Origin: Limonium bicolor
Lineage: Eukaryota; Streptophyta; Magnoliopsida; Caryophyllales; Plumbaginaceae
Length of the DNA: 64,000 bases
Direction: 5' to 3'
Assembly: GCA_023374045.1 (NCBI GenBank)
Contig: CM041776.1
Span: forward strand, 472,925,375-472,989,374
The notes under the pieces were generated by a model. The model made no database searches and was not told the DNA's origin. It saw nothing but the letters and a program-made list of their open reading frames with translations. Both the position numbers and the translations under genes were made by a program. Numbering within the stretch: the first letter of the stretch is position 1; the number at the start of each line of letters is the position of its first letter. This document shows positions 10,344 to 23,199 of the stretch, piece by piece.

Positions 10344-12104
10344 ATTTACCTCTTTTTATGATGGCAACCAATTTGAAACAAACTGTAGAGAAGTGTCTTT
10401 GTCAAAAATTTTGAGCATTTTGTATTCTAACTCCAGAATAAAGATTCTCCCCCCCCCCCCCCCAAGAAGATCCCCCTTGAGTTAAATATGTGATAAACTT
10501 TTTGCAGAACATCAAATTCTTAGAAATTTAATAGAGAAAAGTGATTCATAGACAAAATGTTGAAAAATTAACTCCCTCTTTGCCATTAATCCAAATGGAG
10601 AAAATGATGAATCTTGAACAGGCAACAGTCAGATAAATATTAGAAATATTCATACTACTAGCATAAACAACCAATTACAATAAAAGATAACATCAACAAA
10701 ATGACTAGCCTGTCTCTATGGGCTCTTGTAGTAGTCTCTCAAGCCTCTAGTAAACATAGAACACTTAGGCAAAGATTCAGGATTTAGGTTTAAGGGGTAC
10801 TTAGTGGCTTCAATGGATTGCCTATGTTACTAAACACTCTTTGAGCTATAGTATTCCACTCTTCATATCTGTCTTGCACTTGTACAATCATTCCTATCAT
10901 GTTGAAAGTCGCTCGTGGAGGTGTCTTCTAGTAGTTCTTAACTGTTTTTCATAGTCCCTCTCCTACATCTCTCTTGAACTCCTTTTATTATTCTCACCTT
11001 TTTTTCTCTTCTCAATTCTTTTTCACCTTTTTACTACCCTCTTTGATGGCTCTAGCAACCTCAATACTAGAGGTAATCCTTCATTTCCCTTTATCTGTTT
11101 CCTTAATCATAAAATCTATCTCCTTGGAGCCATTTGGCATAAGAATCTTATTAGTGTGGCAGTATCTCCATTGTCATGTGAAGAATCAGTGGAGATTGAT
11201 ATGGAAAGATCCATGTTATGGTAGCTAAAGTCGGTTCCTGCCGACACATAACCATCATGGGATGGAGAGGTGCTACTTATCAAGATTACTTCTGAACTTT
11301 TGATGTTGGTGCTCTACCTTAATGATATGGACAAGGAAGACTTAATGTTACATGATGAATTATTTCGAGTTCCTTTCATTTGGGCTTTGCATGAAGTTGT
11401 AAATCTTTTGGATGTGGAGGCTAAATCTTTTTGTTTTTATGGAGGCTTTCATAAAGTAGATCTTTTTGTTTTTGAGGATCTTCTGTTGTGTTCCTTCGTC
11501 TGATCGGTTGAATTTCTACTGTTATTCTCCTCTCAGAGGACTTGGTGGAATAGTAGTGCTTTAATGCTATCTTGATCTTTCAAGCAGAAATTTACCACTG
11601 ATTGAAAAGAGTGTTGTAACCTAGGATTAGGATATTTTATGGCTTTGAACACTTCCTCACAGATTTTGAGAGAGAGAGAACAAGGATGCTTAGTCTTGTA
11701 TAAAGTTTTGGAGAGCAAGTGATGAGTTGTGAAAGACACACCTAATCTTTTAATACTAATTTGGCAACGGTCATTAATGCAAGGAGCGCTGACATAACGC
11801 TTTAAAGACCTCTGAAAGTGTGCCAACGACTAGTTTAATGGTTCTTTTTGGACTGCTTTTGACCATAGCAGTCAGCGCCAGTTTCAATCATTGGGAATGG
11901 TATTTTACCATTGAATTTACACAAAAAGTCAAAGGTTGCCCTTATTATAAACTCAACTAGTGATTTATCTTTTTATGATTGTCGGTCATCTATCGAGTAA
12001 GCATAAAACTGTCAAATACTACTGAAAGACTTGTTACTGATAGTCACTTACTATCGTTGAGTGGTTTTTAAGGTCGAGACTCCAATCTTAATTGATGAAA
12101 ATCA
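10344..12104. other. Region between RNase H and 3' LTR of SIRE-like element
   Basis: No recognisable gene. SIRE elements can carry an env-like frame here, but the short frames present (for example 10974-11228, 11270-11503, 11533-11826) match nothing I know. A 15-base C run lies at 10449-10463. Confidence 0.5.
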
Positions 12105-13610
12105 TGCCCAGATCATGAATGATCTTGGTGAATCTCTCCCTACTAAGTGGATTTGTGAAAATGTCTGCAAGTTGCTTCTCAATTGAATTGTACTTTGAAA
12201 ACACCAAATCCTTTTCACAACAAAACCTTAAAAATAATGTCGTATAACTATGTGTTTATTCGTGAATGATGCACTAGATTTTTGGATATGAAAATTGCAC
12301 TAGTATTGTCACATATAATTGGAAGTGCACCTGTTTTGACACCATAGTCATTAATTTGTTGTTTAAGCCATAGAAGTTAAGCTCAACTGCTTGCTGTGGC
12401 TAAGTACTCGGACTTTGTAGTTGAGATGGCAATACTTTGTTGTTTCTTTGATCCCCAAGCTATGAGACATGAGCCTATAAAGATGGCAGTCCCTGATATG
12501 CTTTTTATATTGGTTATGGATCCACCATAATCTGTATCTGAGTAACCTGCAATATCAAAGTTAGCATAGCATAGGTAAAATAAGCCAAGGTCAGAGGATC
12601 CTTTGAGATATCTAAGGATCCTTTTGATAGTTGTTAGGTGACTTTCTCTTGGATCAACTTGAAACCTAGCACACAAGCAAACACTATACACTATGTCAGG
12701 ACTACTTGTTGTTAGATATAAAGATATCCATTCATTTCTCTATAAGACTTTTGGTCAACCTGTTTGTCATCAATCACAATACCCATCTTTGAACCAACCA
12801 CCATAGGTGAGTCAAATGGTTTGGAGGATTCCATTCCAAATCTCTTGAGTAATTATTTCATGTACTTTTGTTGAGAGATAGTGATACCTTCAGTATTTTG
12901 TTTGATTTGAAGTCCTAGGAAGAACTTCAACTCTCCTAGATCACTCATCTCGCATTCCTTCTTCATCAGATTCTCAAATCTCTTGTAGTACTTCTCATTT
13001 GATGCCTCAAAGATAATGTCATCAACATAGACCTATATGATAAGAAAATCTGTATCACGATTGTACACAAACAGGGTTTTATCAACTTCACCTCTTGTGA
13101 AACCATTCCTCAACAGGTAGAATGATAGTCGCTCATACCATGATCGTGGATCTTGCATCAACCCAAAGAGAGCTTTGTCAAGCTTGAAGACCATGTCACC
13201 ACTCTCTTCGTCCTCAAATATTGAAGGCGGTTCCACATACATTTCTCCCTTTACATGACCATTTAGGAATGCACTTTTGATGTCTAATTGGAAGAGGCGG
13301 ATGCCCTTATGTGCTGCAAACGCAATAAGCAGGCGAATATACTCCATTCTCACTACGGAAGGGAAAGTTTCTTGGAAGTCTATTCCTTCTTGTTGCTTGT
13401 ATCCTAGGGCAACTAGTCGATCCTTGTTCCTTACCACTTCTCCTGCTTCATTTACTTTATTTCTGAATACTCATTTGGTTCCAAGCACTCCTTGACATGC
13501 TGGTTATCGCACAAGATGCCAAACTTCACATCTCTCGAACTAATGTAGTTTGTCTTGCATGGCTTTTTATCTAATATGGATTTTCAGTGCTTCTTTTATA
13601 TTTTTGGGCT
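12105..13610 (-). pseudogene. Ty1/copia reverse transcriptase and RNase H remnant (SIRE lineage)
   Basis: Reading right to left on the minus strand, the conserved RT segments appear in order: KDRLVALGYKQQEGIDF, QLDIKSAFLNG, a decayed LFGLMQDPRSWYERL, VYVDDIIF (the YVDD catalytic motif), FFLGLQIKQ, then CARFQVDPRESHLTTIKRIL and the RNase H stretch GSCLIAWGSKKQQSIA...EYLA, and finally CDNTSAIFISKN. In-frame stops and frame changes break it into pieces; the longest are 13033-13437 and 12383-12691. The wording of these motifs fits SIRE/Maximus rather than Tork or Ale copia. It would have copied element RNA into DNA but cannot be functional. Confidence 0.85.
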
Positions 13611-14060
13611 CAATTAAAATTCATTTCAGGACTTGTGAGTTATTTCAAGTTCAGTTGGATGTATTTTTGTGGACCTAACCCTAAATGGGCCAAGATGAAT
13701 TGTAACACCCCATCCAAAGCCTATCGTGGTTATCGCAACTGAACACTTAATCGAATACGTCGCAGCGGAAATAAATAACACCTGGACCTTGCCACGGTCT
13801 GATCGTTAGAATATACCGGCTTTAACGTTTACAATACTTATCCAAAATACTTATCCAACTCAAAACATCAATATTCACAATACCACAACCAACCGAGTAC
13901 TAGTACCTTAAACATAATCTCAAACTTACATCAGTTTAATATAAACAGTCGGGTGCACAGGCGCAACCCGAACTCAAAATAAACATCCCACCCTAAGTCT
14001 AACTGCTCCTACTCTCGTAGTGCGTCCTCATGGGTCTCTTACCTGCAAGTGTAAAAATAG

Positions 14061-14087
14061 CCCCCGAGGGGGTCAGCACGAATGCTG
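14061..14087. other. Conserved LTR stem-loops (solo LTR copy)
   Basis: CCCCC-GA-GGGGG (14061-14072) is followed by CAGCA-CGAA-TGCTG (14074-14087), both perfect stems, about 373 bp from the LTR's TGTAACACC end. The same arrangement recurs in the other family-B-type LTRs. Confidence 0.75.
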
Positions 14088-15164
14088 GTACACCCTCTCA
14101 TGGCCCCCAAGCTAACGGGGCTACGACGACTAATTGTCGATAGCATGGAAATTGATTACATACACAAGCATAATATGAAGTGCAATAACAATAACCACAG
14201 ATGAACATATATAGTTCACAACCAATGAACGACTCAGGCGTTCCCTTAACAAGTGGGTTAGTAACCCCCTCCTTAGTCCTCATTTCCTTAATCTCAGTTC
14301 CTTACCTTATCTCAATCTTAATCTTAATCTTAATCTTAGTATACAAACCTTTCCTGGAAGGGATTGGTTGTAGCTTAATTCGAACATGGGATTTAGGTGA
14401 TCCCACCGCACCATCTTAATGCCACCTACTCTGGACGGGAGTCCAGCGTAGCTGAGCCGGCAACCGGCCCTAGGCTACAAGTCCGAAGACAAGTCCTTAG
14501 CGGAGGGTGGATCTGATTCAGACCGTCCCCCTTTTTTTCCTTAGCATGCATGACCGGAGATCGGTCCCGGGTTTCCTCACTCAAGTTCCAGTTAGATAAA
14601 TCTTAATCATCATGTGCTAGCTAAGCCTTAACGGGCATTAACCAACAACCACCAAACTCAACTCGTATTCTTAACTCAGTAAGTACTAAACTTGGTTAGT
14701 AACCATCTCAAGTCTCGCGGTTAGTGTAAAGATGACACACACAACGAGAATAAATATAAACCGGTTGCATGCTTTATCTTGTTTAGTCATAGCAAATAAA
14801 CAGATAGCACACAGCGAGGGACACCTCGTTAGCAAGCAGGTCACAAGAAGGATGTACCGTTCACCGTCGTTGGTTGTTTGATTATCCTTCTTCGGGTCCC
14901 AATTCACAAACCTAAATCATTCATTCATTTTAGGTCATTAGTTATTTGCACCTACTTAACTCACTTAGTCTCTAAGGATTCCCATTTAATACCCTTTAAG
15001 TCTTTGCCACTTAGCTTACAATCTTAACTTTAACATTAAAACTTACACTTAACTTAACTTAGTTACTTAAGTTCTTAGGGTCCAATCATTACCACCCTAC
15101 CAAAGGTATACCTTATTACCTATTACCATTCTTAGAATTCAAAATTTCTTTTTTTTTTAAGTGT

Positions 15165-15505
15165 TAAGGGTCGTCCGACCCACCGTCCGACCACCCTCTG
15201 GGTCGGACCATTCCAGTAACTTTCGGGTTTGGAAAACCGTACATGTCCGACCCATGTCCGACCCAACCAACTGGGTCGGACCATTCCAGAAACTTTCCGT
15301 CTTCTAAAACCTCTCATGTCCGACCCACGTCCGACCCAACCTTCTGGGTCGGACCATTCCAGAAACTTATTGCCCTTTAAAAATCTCCCGTCCGACCCAT
15401 GTCCGACCCAAGACCTCTGGGTCGGACCATTCCAGAACCTTTCCCTGGCGTTAAACAGAGGCCGTCCGACCCAAACTTGGGTCGGACCCCTGGGTCGGAC
15501 GCCAC
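15165..15505. repeat. GTCCGACC palindromic tandem repeats inside solo LTR
   Basis: About five units of roughly 66-72 bp occur, each with GTCCGACCCA copies, then TGGGTCGGACCATTCCAG. The halves are inverted repeats, so each unit can fold. Confidence 0.85.
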
Positions 15506-18500
15506 TAAAACATGCCCAAACTTTGCCAAATCTACACTAAACCTTTACTCAAGCCTCCCAATGTGTTCTAACATCATTTAGACTCTTAAACTCCTCTAAA
15601 CCATCCTCCAAACACATTAAATCATTCACCAAGATCCACCTTAATCATTATACATTTTTCCTTGTGATAATGCTAACACTTGTAATGCTTTCCTCTAGGT
15701 TTCTAGGTGGTGGTTCATACCTAATGTAACCACTATGCCAAATGTTTTCCTCACCACTATAACATCATCTCCCAAGCATCTCTCACTATCCAAAACTCTC
15801 TTATGCATTTACTTAATGTTCCTTCACAACTTAAACTTCCATCCATCAACACATTATTTTCCTTCCTAGTTGTTTACCAATTTGGCTAAATCCTAAATAC
15901 TCAAATACATTCTCTTGATTCCTAAATCCTCCATGGTGATACCTAAGTCATTATAAGTCATTAGAACACCTTAACTTCACCCTTTTTCATCAAGACAACC
16001 TATAGAACATCCTAGTACTTCCTTAGTCATTAAATTCCCTTAGAATATCTTAAACACTTAAGCTCTCCTTTAAATTTTGCCATGGGTTCTCTAGTATATA
16101 GTACCTCCTAACACATGGTTTTTCTCCATCAACAACCAATACCACACAAATTCTCATCACACACCTTAACACACCATTTTCACTAAAACTTCACCACATC
16201 ATCATATATTGCTTAAACTCAAAATGCTTGGCACTTAGGCCCTTAAATGACAATAATCTTAACCACTGAATTTCCACATATATTTGCCTTCAACCTGCGA
16301 ATACACTCAACAAGGCTCCCATTGAAATAAAATGCTTCTTGTAATTCATCTCCCATATTTTTAACTATCTCTTCTTCTCGTTTGCTCTTTAGTCACAAGT
16401 TCACAAGTATAGTCATTGTTTCTCCTAGGTTTTTATAACACCTTCCCAATATAAACTCTACACTAAACCCATCATATACCTAAATCTCATTCCCTTAAAC
16501 AACAAGACATCTTAAGGTAAGTAATTTACCTTGTTCTTTTACAAGCTTAAAAAGCTTTCTTCCTTAGGTTTTTCTTTGTTCAATCTCGGTCACCAATGTG
16601 ATATCCTTGCCAATATTCTAACCAATATCCAATGACTCCAATGAGTACTAGATAACACATTAACCCTAAGGAACAAACCCTAGGTTAAAAATATGCTTTA
16701 AGGTATTAATGTGATTGTTTTACCTTGGTTCTCAAGACAAACTTGGATATGAAGCAAGAAGGACCTCCTCTCTCCTTTGAAGAGTAGAAACAAGCTAGAA
16801 CAAGGCATAAACATGGAGTCCCATGAGCACTAATTTTCGGACTGTGAAGAAAATGGTGGAAACCTAGATTTCTTACACTTTCTTTACCTTAAGAGAATGG
16901 AGATGCCAATGGAGTCTCCAAACTTGAATTTCCAACTCTAATGGTGGTTTGACTTGGCACCAAAATGAAGCTCTTGAAGTTTTGAAAAGATAGAAAGAAG
17001 GAGCTTGAGCTAACTAAGAAGAGTATGTATTTTGTTTTGGATTTGGAGCTAAAATGAGTAAGATGTGACCAAGGAAGGATGGAGCTTTCATGGAGGTTGA
17101 ATTCTACGTGAATGGAGAAGGGAGAGAGCAGCTCAAACCGTGGGAAAACAAAGGAGAATGAAGAAGTGAGGAGAGAGAACTAATAAAGTGTGATATTTAT
17201 GTAAAAGGTGAATAGTGATTTTACTTTATAACTCTCATTTGCTTTCTTATTTGCTTAATGACTCATGAAGGTGGTGACTCACCTCCTAAGAAACCGGCCC
17301 CCTTTTAATAATGAGGGTACTTAAGTCTTTGTTGACCAAATGTCTCACTTATATAGACTTATGTTATAAACTAGCTTAATTAATTCACTATTCACCAAAA
17401 CAAGGCACATTGTTGTGAAATTTTTGATTTCCCATTGATATAGACTTCCAAATGTGATACTATATAGTACACATGTTAATTAAAGAGTAATGATGGACAT
17501 TTAGCCATTCAAAACTCATTTACAAGACAATTTTTCAAAAACGTGCTTTAAGACTCCTTAAAGCACATTTTGTGTTTTAACTTGTTTTCAAGCTTGGTTT
17601 TCTTTGTTAATTGATTTAAAATGACCATTAGGATATTACTAAGGTCTTAGAACAATATTTGGGTACTCTCCCAAGTCTCTCCAAGCTTAGAGCACGTTTT
17701 TGTTAAAACTGCTCTTTTGGTGTTTCCTTATATTTTCTTTGATTAGAAATGTTTCTTAATGTTTCTAAGGCATTATTTAGCCTCCTTATATCTTATTTTA
17801 TCATTTAAACACCATATCTAAGTTTGGGGTATTTCATGAATGATCCAAATTTTGGGTTAAAAAGAGATTACCTAGACCAAGATGTTTGGGCCAAACAAAT
17901 CACTTATTGACTTTGACTAAGCTGCGATTTTACGCCGTAAACAATAGTAAAAAATTCATGTTGGGCTGAACCGGGTGTAAGGAATGCTCTTATCAATTTC
18001 TAGGCTGGTGATGGGCCAATCACACAAGCAAACAAGGCTCACACACAAGTTCAACATGTTCTCACTAGACGATTTGGACCAACGGGTATGGATCGATCCG
18101 GAGAGGTGCTTGGGGCTTAGGCCTAGGTCACCGCAAAGGAATAGGGCTTGCACGCTATTCTCTTTGGGCTTCCTCACTTTTTTTACATCACCATAAGGTG
18201 TGCGTCTACGGTCGGGTCTTTGCCTGGCCAAACATTGGGCTCGATAAGGATACTATTAGAGAGGTGCTAGGAGCCGAAGCCAAGGTATTAAGGGGATGTG
18301 GTTAGACGACATCCTCCTCTTTTCCCCCACTTATTCACAACACCTAAGAAGGTGTGAGTCTTGGACAGGGGTCACCTAATACGGGCCCTGAGGTGAAATT
18401 GGTTCATATGGAACCTCGCTCTTGAATGATAAAAGATTGTGCAAATTTAAATTACGCACGGAAGTAAACAAACAACATAATAAAAGCCGTAAATAAACAA

Positions 18501-18539
18501 TTTCGAGTTAAGATTAAACAAGTTAAAATTAAGAGTTGA

Positions 18540-18557
18540 TCCCTAGCAGAGTCACCA
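18540..18557 (-). other. Primer binding site next to LTR A3
   Basis: Minus-strand TGGTGACTCTGCTAGGGA, a mutated form of the tRNA-Arg site at 7162-7179, three bases from the LTR end. Confidence 0.7.
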
Positions 18558-18560
18558 TTC

Positions 18561-20862
18561 TGTGAGCCTCGGTTTTTTAACCACTATCCTATGTTGATTA
18601 GGATATGATCGGGTTCTAGGTCCACTTATAACCTAAGATTAATAACTATGTTTTAAAACATTAATTATTAACCTAATCTAGCTCACTAGAACCTATTATA
18701 GTCGCCACCTAATTTTAACCTACGGTAAATTTGGAAAGAAGAGTTCGGGTTCGGGGGCTTGATATTCGACTTTTTCAGGGTTCAAATTACGTTCACTACC
18801 CTTTCAAGTTGTTTTTCCTTTATTTAGATTATTTACGGATTATTACGAGATCAATTAAACTAAAGTACGCAAGTTTCTGTTTTTTTTTTCTATTTTTGAC
18901 ATTTTTTGACTAAAAATTAAAGTGAAAATTAAAGATAACCAAATTAGGGTTACAGAGGCCAAATTATGTCACATTTGGTTCTGTATGAGGCAACAGACCT
19001 AATGTCTGAACCCATGAAACCTATTTAAGCTAATTAATCTGAAAAGTCAAACTTACGAGAAAATGAAAATTTGAAAAGTCCGGGGCCACGGACAGAGCAT
19101 CCGTGGGCCCAAATATTAGTTAAGAAAACCTAAATTTTTTGACAAATTAAATCCTGCCACTGTCCAAGGCTGTTCGTGTAGGGATGGCAATGGGTGACGA
19201 GTACCTGTTTCACCCGATCACCCAACCCGTAAAAATGGGTGAAAACCCGAAATAAACGGGTGAAAAACGGGTGACGGGTGAAACGGGTGCGGGTGACGGA
19301 ACGGGTCGGGTGAAGATTTTCCACCCGGTCACCCGACCCGTTCACCCGATATGTCACCCGTATGTACTTATATTAAATAAAAAAAATATACTTACCTCAT
19401 ATTTGTTGAGATAATTTAGAAATATTTTGGCTAATACTTCATGTTGTAATTATGTTATTGATATTAGATGATGTGGTACATATTATTGAACAAATATGAA
19501 TGATTTTTTAAAAAATAAGCTTATATAAAGTGTTAAAAGCCAAAAACAAATTGCTAAAAAAATATATAAACGGGTGACGGGTTCACCAGTTTCACCCGCA
19601 GATGATGGGTGAAACAGGTGACGGGTGATGAAGTTGCGGGTGACGGGTCGGGTCGGGTGATGCGGATGAAAAACGGGTGACGGGTCGGGACCCGACCCGT
19701 TGACATCTCTATGTTTGTGGCCACAGATGGGCCATTCGGGACATCGGACAGGCCGTCTGAGGGCACAGACTAGCCACAGACGCTAGCATTTGCGCGCTTC
19801 CCGGTGGTGTTTTAGGCTCAAGTTTTATGGGTGTGTAGCGAGATTATGAACACGTTAGTAACTGAAAGAAGTAAATTTGATTACAAATTAAGGCCGAAAC
19901 TTAATGAACAAGTAATATGGTAGAAAGGAAAACGTATAACAATTCGGAAACCGGGAAAGGTCGGTTTGCACTCAAAGTTTAACAGAAAACTAATGAAGTC
20001 AAAGAGAGTTAGAAAATAAAAATTTCAATCTGTTTTACCTTCGGAATTGACAAGGTTCTTCACGTTAGGAATCCTTCAGAGCTTTGTCGGAATCAGTTTC
20101 GGATTGAGCTCGAACCTGACTTCTAACCCTTGCAAACTGATGGTGTTCTCCACGTTTTTATGGTGATTTAGTGGAGGGTTTGATGATTATTGAGGTTGAA
20201 GGAGTTGAAAAATGTGTTTAGGTGATGATTTTGGAAGGTTTTTGATGAGATTTTGGTGCTCGGGTGTTGAAAAATGTGAGGGAGTTTGAGACAGCTGTGT
20301 TCTCTGACTGCTTAGGGTTCTAGCTGTTCTAATTTTATCAAGGGAAAATGTCCCTTACATAGACATCACAAAAGATAGAGTAAACTCGGTGAAAACCGAA
20401 GTTTATCGGGATTTTGGTTGGGTGACTTTTCAAAAGATTTGACTATGAAATTTTAACCACACATAGAGGAAGATATTTCTGATTTTAATAAAAAGAAATT
20501 AAATTTTTTGGATAATGGAATATTTTTAAATTCAATTTCTCGTCAGATTCGTTCAGAAATTACTAGGAAATATTGGAATTTCAAAATTCAAAATTTCAAA
20601 ACCATTATGCTCTAAACGGCATCCTTTATCATGTGTTAAAATTTCAAAGCCTTGCAAGTTTATTTGAGTCATTTTTGGAGGAGAAAGAAAGCTTACGGGA
20701 TGTTTAGGAGCCCTGAATATTATGAAAATGTCCCTCGTGACGATCAAACTGCTACCAATGTCCTGAGATGTGCTAATCAACCTGGGATTTTGTGCCATTT
20801 GACCAAAATACCCTTGTGCTTTGATATACCCTTTCCTGAGGGTCAAAATTTTGCGTATAACA
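18561..20862 (-). repeat. Family A LTR (A3), interrupted by a hAT MITE
   Basis: It starts at TGTGAGCCTC (18561) and ends GCGTATAACA (20862) on the plus strand, aligning with 7183-9209 but considerably diverged. Without the 533-bp MITE and its duplication it is about 1.76 kb. Confidence 0.85.
19179..19711. mobile_element. hAT-type MITE, 533 bp
   Basis: The left end TAGGGATGGCAATGGGT and the reverse complement of the right end, TAGAGATGTCAACGGGT, form imperfect terminal inverted repeats of the plant hAT type. Flanks TGTTCGTG (19171-19178) and TGTTTGTG (19712-19719) are an 8-bp target duplication with one mismatch. The interior is non-coding, with many GGGTGA(C)GGGT repeats, so any movement would need a transposase supplied elsewhere. 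Confidence 0.88.
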
Positions 20863-20919
20863 CCCTCTTATCTTAAAATTAAAAGAATTAAAATTAAGTC
20901 CCTAGTAGAGTCGCCATTT
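20863..20919 (-). other. 57-bp internal remnant between LTRs A3 and A4
   Basis: It holds a primer site (20899-20916, minus-strand TGGCGACTCTACTAGGGA) and about 40 bp matching the leader at about 7110-7160. Everything else that should lie between two LTRs is missing. Confidence 0.8.
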
Positions 20920-22467
20920 TGTGAACCTCGATTTTCGAACCACTATCATATGTTGATTCGGTTTGACTAGGATCTGATCGGGTTCTAGGTGTACTTATAA
21001 CCTAAGTTTGATAACTAAGTCATAAAACTATAATTATTAAATCGTAAGTTAGCTTACTAACCTATAAAGAGTCGCCACCTAATTTTAACCACGGTAAATT
21101 AGGAAAGGCTAGAGTTCAGGTTCGGGGGCTTGGTATTCGACTTTTTCAGGTCCAATTTACTTTTGTTACCCTCCTAAGCCGTTTTCCTCTACTTATGTCA
21201 TTTATGGCTTATTACGAAGTCGGTTTATCCTAAGTGCGCGGGTTTCTGATTTTTTTTTTGACTGAAAATTAAAGTGGAAATTGAAATTGCCTAAACTAGG
21301 GTTTTGGAAGCCGAATTTGTCAAATTTGAGTAATGTCCGAGGCCACGGACCTAATGTCCGACCCACGGACCCTAGTTAACCAAATTATGCAGAAAAGTTA
21401 AAATTGCAAAAAAACAAATTTTGAAAGTCTAAGGCCACGGATAGGGCGTTTGTGGGCCCGAGTATTTTTTAAAAACCCCTAAACATTTGACTACGAATTG
21501 ATGCCAAAACTTAATGAACAAGTTATTGGACATATCAAAAACAAACAACAACTCAGAAGCTGAGAAACATCGGTTCAAACCCAAATTTTAACAGAAAGTT
21601 AGTTGAGTCAAATGGAGTTAGAAAAATAAAATTCTAACCTGTTTTACTTTCGGGATTGATGTGATCCTTCACGCCGGGAATCTTTGGAAGTCTCGTTGAT
21701 GCCGGTTCCGGATTGATTTCGACCCGAGCTTCTGACTCTGGAAGATTGATGGTGTTCTTCACGTTTTGGTAGTGGTTTGATGAAGGCTTGATGATTTTAG
21801 TGACGATGGGAGTTGGAAAACTTGTTCTGGTAGTGATTTCGGTTGATTTTCGGTTTCAGATTGGAGCTTGGGAGTTCAAAACGTGGGTACTTTGAGACGA
21901 CTGAGAGTTATGGTGATCAAGGGTTCTTAAGATTCTGATTTTATCAAGGGATAAGGTCCCTTATATAGACAACACCAAAGATAGAGTAAACTCGGTAAAA
22001 ACGAAGTTTACCGGGATTTAGTTGGGTAACTTATTGAAGGAATCTGACTATGAATTTTATCAGCCTGTAAAGGAAGGTATTTATGATTTTCTAAAGAAAA
22101 ATTAGAACTTTTGGATAAAGAAATATTTTTAAATTCAATTTTTTTACAGATCTATTCAGAAACTACTAGGAAATTCAAAAATTCAAAATTCCAAAGCCAT
22201 TATGCTCTAAATGTCATTCTTTACCATGTGTTAAAATTTAAAGCAATCCAAGTTGATTTGATTCATTTTTGGAGGAGAGAAAAAGTCCACGAGATGGCTT
22301 AGGAGCCCTGAAAATTATGAAAATGCCCCTCGTGATGACCAAGCTGTCACCAGTGTCCTGAAACGTGCTAATCAACCCGGGATTATGCACCCTTTGACCA
22401 AATTACCATTTATAGCACTTGTGTCTTGAGGTACCCTTTTTCGGTGGTCAAAATTTTGGGTATAACA
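20920..22467 (-). repeat. Family A LTR (A4)
   Basis: It runs from TGTGAACCTCG (20920) to GGGTATAACA (22467), aligned along its length with A3 and A2 but with internal deletions (about 1.55 kb against 2.03 kb). Confidence 0.85.
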
Positions 22468-23070
22468 CACAAGCATTTCTTTAGTGCGACCCATACCCTA
22501 TCTAAAGCAATTATTCCGTAAGGATACGCACTTGGCTAGCCTATGTGATTTCTCTCTGTGTTCTCCTTGTTTTTTTTATTTAGCTCGAAGGCTAATGATT
22601 AGCGGGAAACAAATTCTGGTAATCCCAAAGTTTCTAGCTTTTAGCCCAGTAATCCTTTCATACTTTCAGCTCATTCACACTCGGCCCAAATCCCTGACTC
22701 CTGAAGTCTTATGATACAGACCTACAAAATTCTTTCTGCTGGCCGAATCCTGGCTCAGAAGTATCCTCAGTTCATTCCAACCCAAAAACTTCATAGCTAG
22801 GACATTCCTAACGGATTCTGATCCAACATTCTTTTCTAGCAATAAACAGGTGCATGGAAGGATTCTAAAGGGACGTTGGGATAGAAGTGTTGGTCGTCTG
22901 ATCTGACACGACTACCTACTCTTGCTCTTTCTCCACCTCCACCTTCATTGCAGTCACTTCCATCTCTTCTGACATGTCAATCCCAGTCCTTGACAATATG
23001 CCTCAACTTATCGACGAGGAATTCGGGCAAGGAGAAGGGGGAACGGGAACCCCGCCTCCGTCGAGGAACT
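22468..23070. other. No recognised feature
   Basis: Unique-looking sequence between two family A LTRs. The last 200 bases are GC-richer and one frame reads like protein, but no family was recognised. Confidence 0.4.
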
Positions 23071-23199
23071 TGTGAGCCTCATTTTTCGAACCTTATCCTA
23101 TATTGATTCTAGTTGATTAGTTTAATCAGCAAAAGATACAAAATAGTAAAATAAAATTTTGATACAAAAATTTTCCAATGCAATCAAAGTCTAACAGAC

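Larger units (their letters stand above)
9210..13610 (-). mobile_element. Decayed SIRE/Maximus-like Ty1/copia element (3' half)
   Basis: On the minus strand there is RT-RNase H (about 13610-12105), a 1.7-kb stretch without recognisable coding (12104-10361), a purine tract (10360-10344) and an LTR start at 10343. Gag, protease and integrase are missing, replaced at about 13610 by family A internal sequence. The LTR is interrupted at 9209/9210 by the family A element. Confidence 0.75.
13701..17836 (-). repeat. Solo LTR of family B (4136 bp) with perfect target duplication
   Basis: It begins TGTAACACCCC and ends GGGGTATTTCA, the inverse of the family B LTR ends at 36677 and 40491. TGAAT flanks it on both sides (13696-13700 and 17837-17841), and the flanks rejoin into continuous family A leader. 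No internal region or second LTR is present, so it is a solo LTR left by LTR-LTR recombination. The rest of the sequence is strongly diverged from the family B copies at 36-49 kb. Confidence 0.85.
13611..22467 (-). mobile_element. Second family A element, rearranged
   Basis: On the minus strand: LTR A4 (22467-20920), primer site plus about 40 bp of leader, LTR A3 (20862-18561), another primer site, leader (18539-17842), a family B solo LTR insertion, and about 80 bp more of internal sequence (13695-13611). All gag is lost. The internal parts align with 6380-7180 of the first element. Confidence 0.8.

Noticed and set aside
10449..10463. 15-base C run as a regulatory or G-quadruplex signal
   Set aside because: A simple homopolymer in a decayed element, prone to sequencing error.
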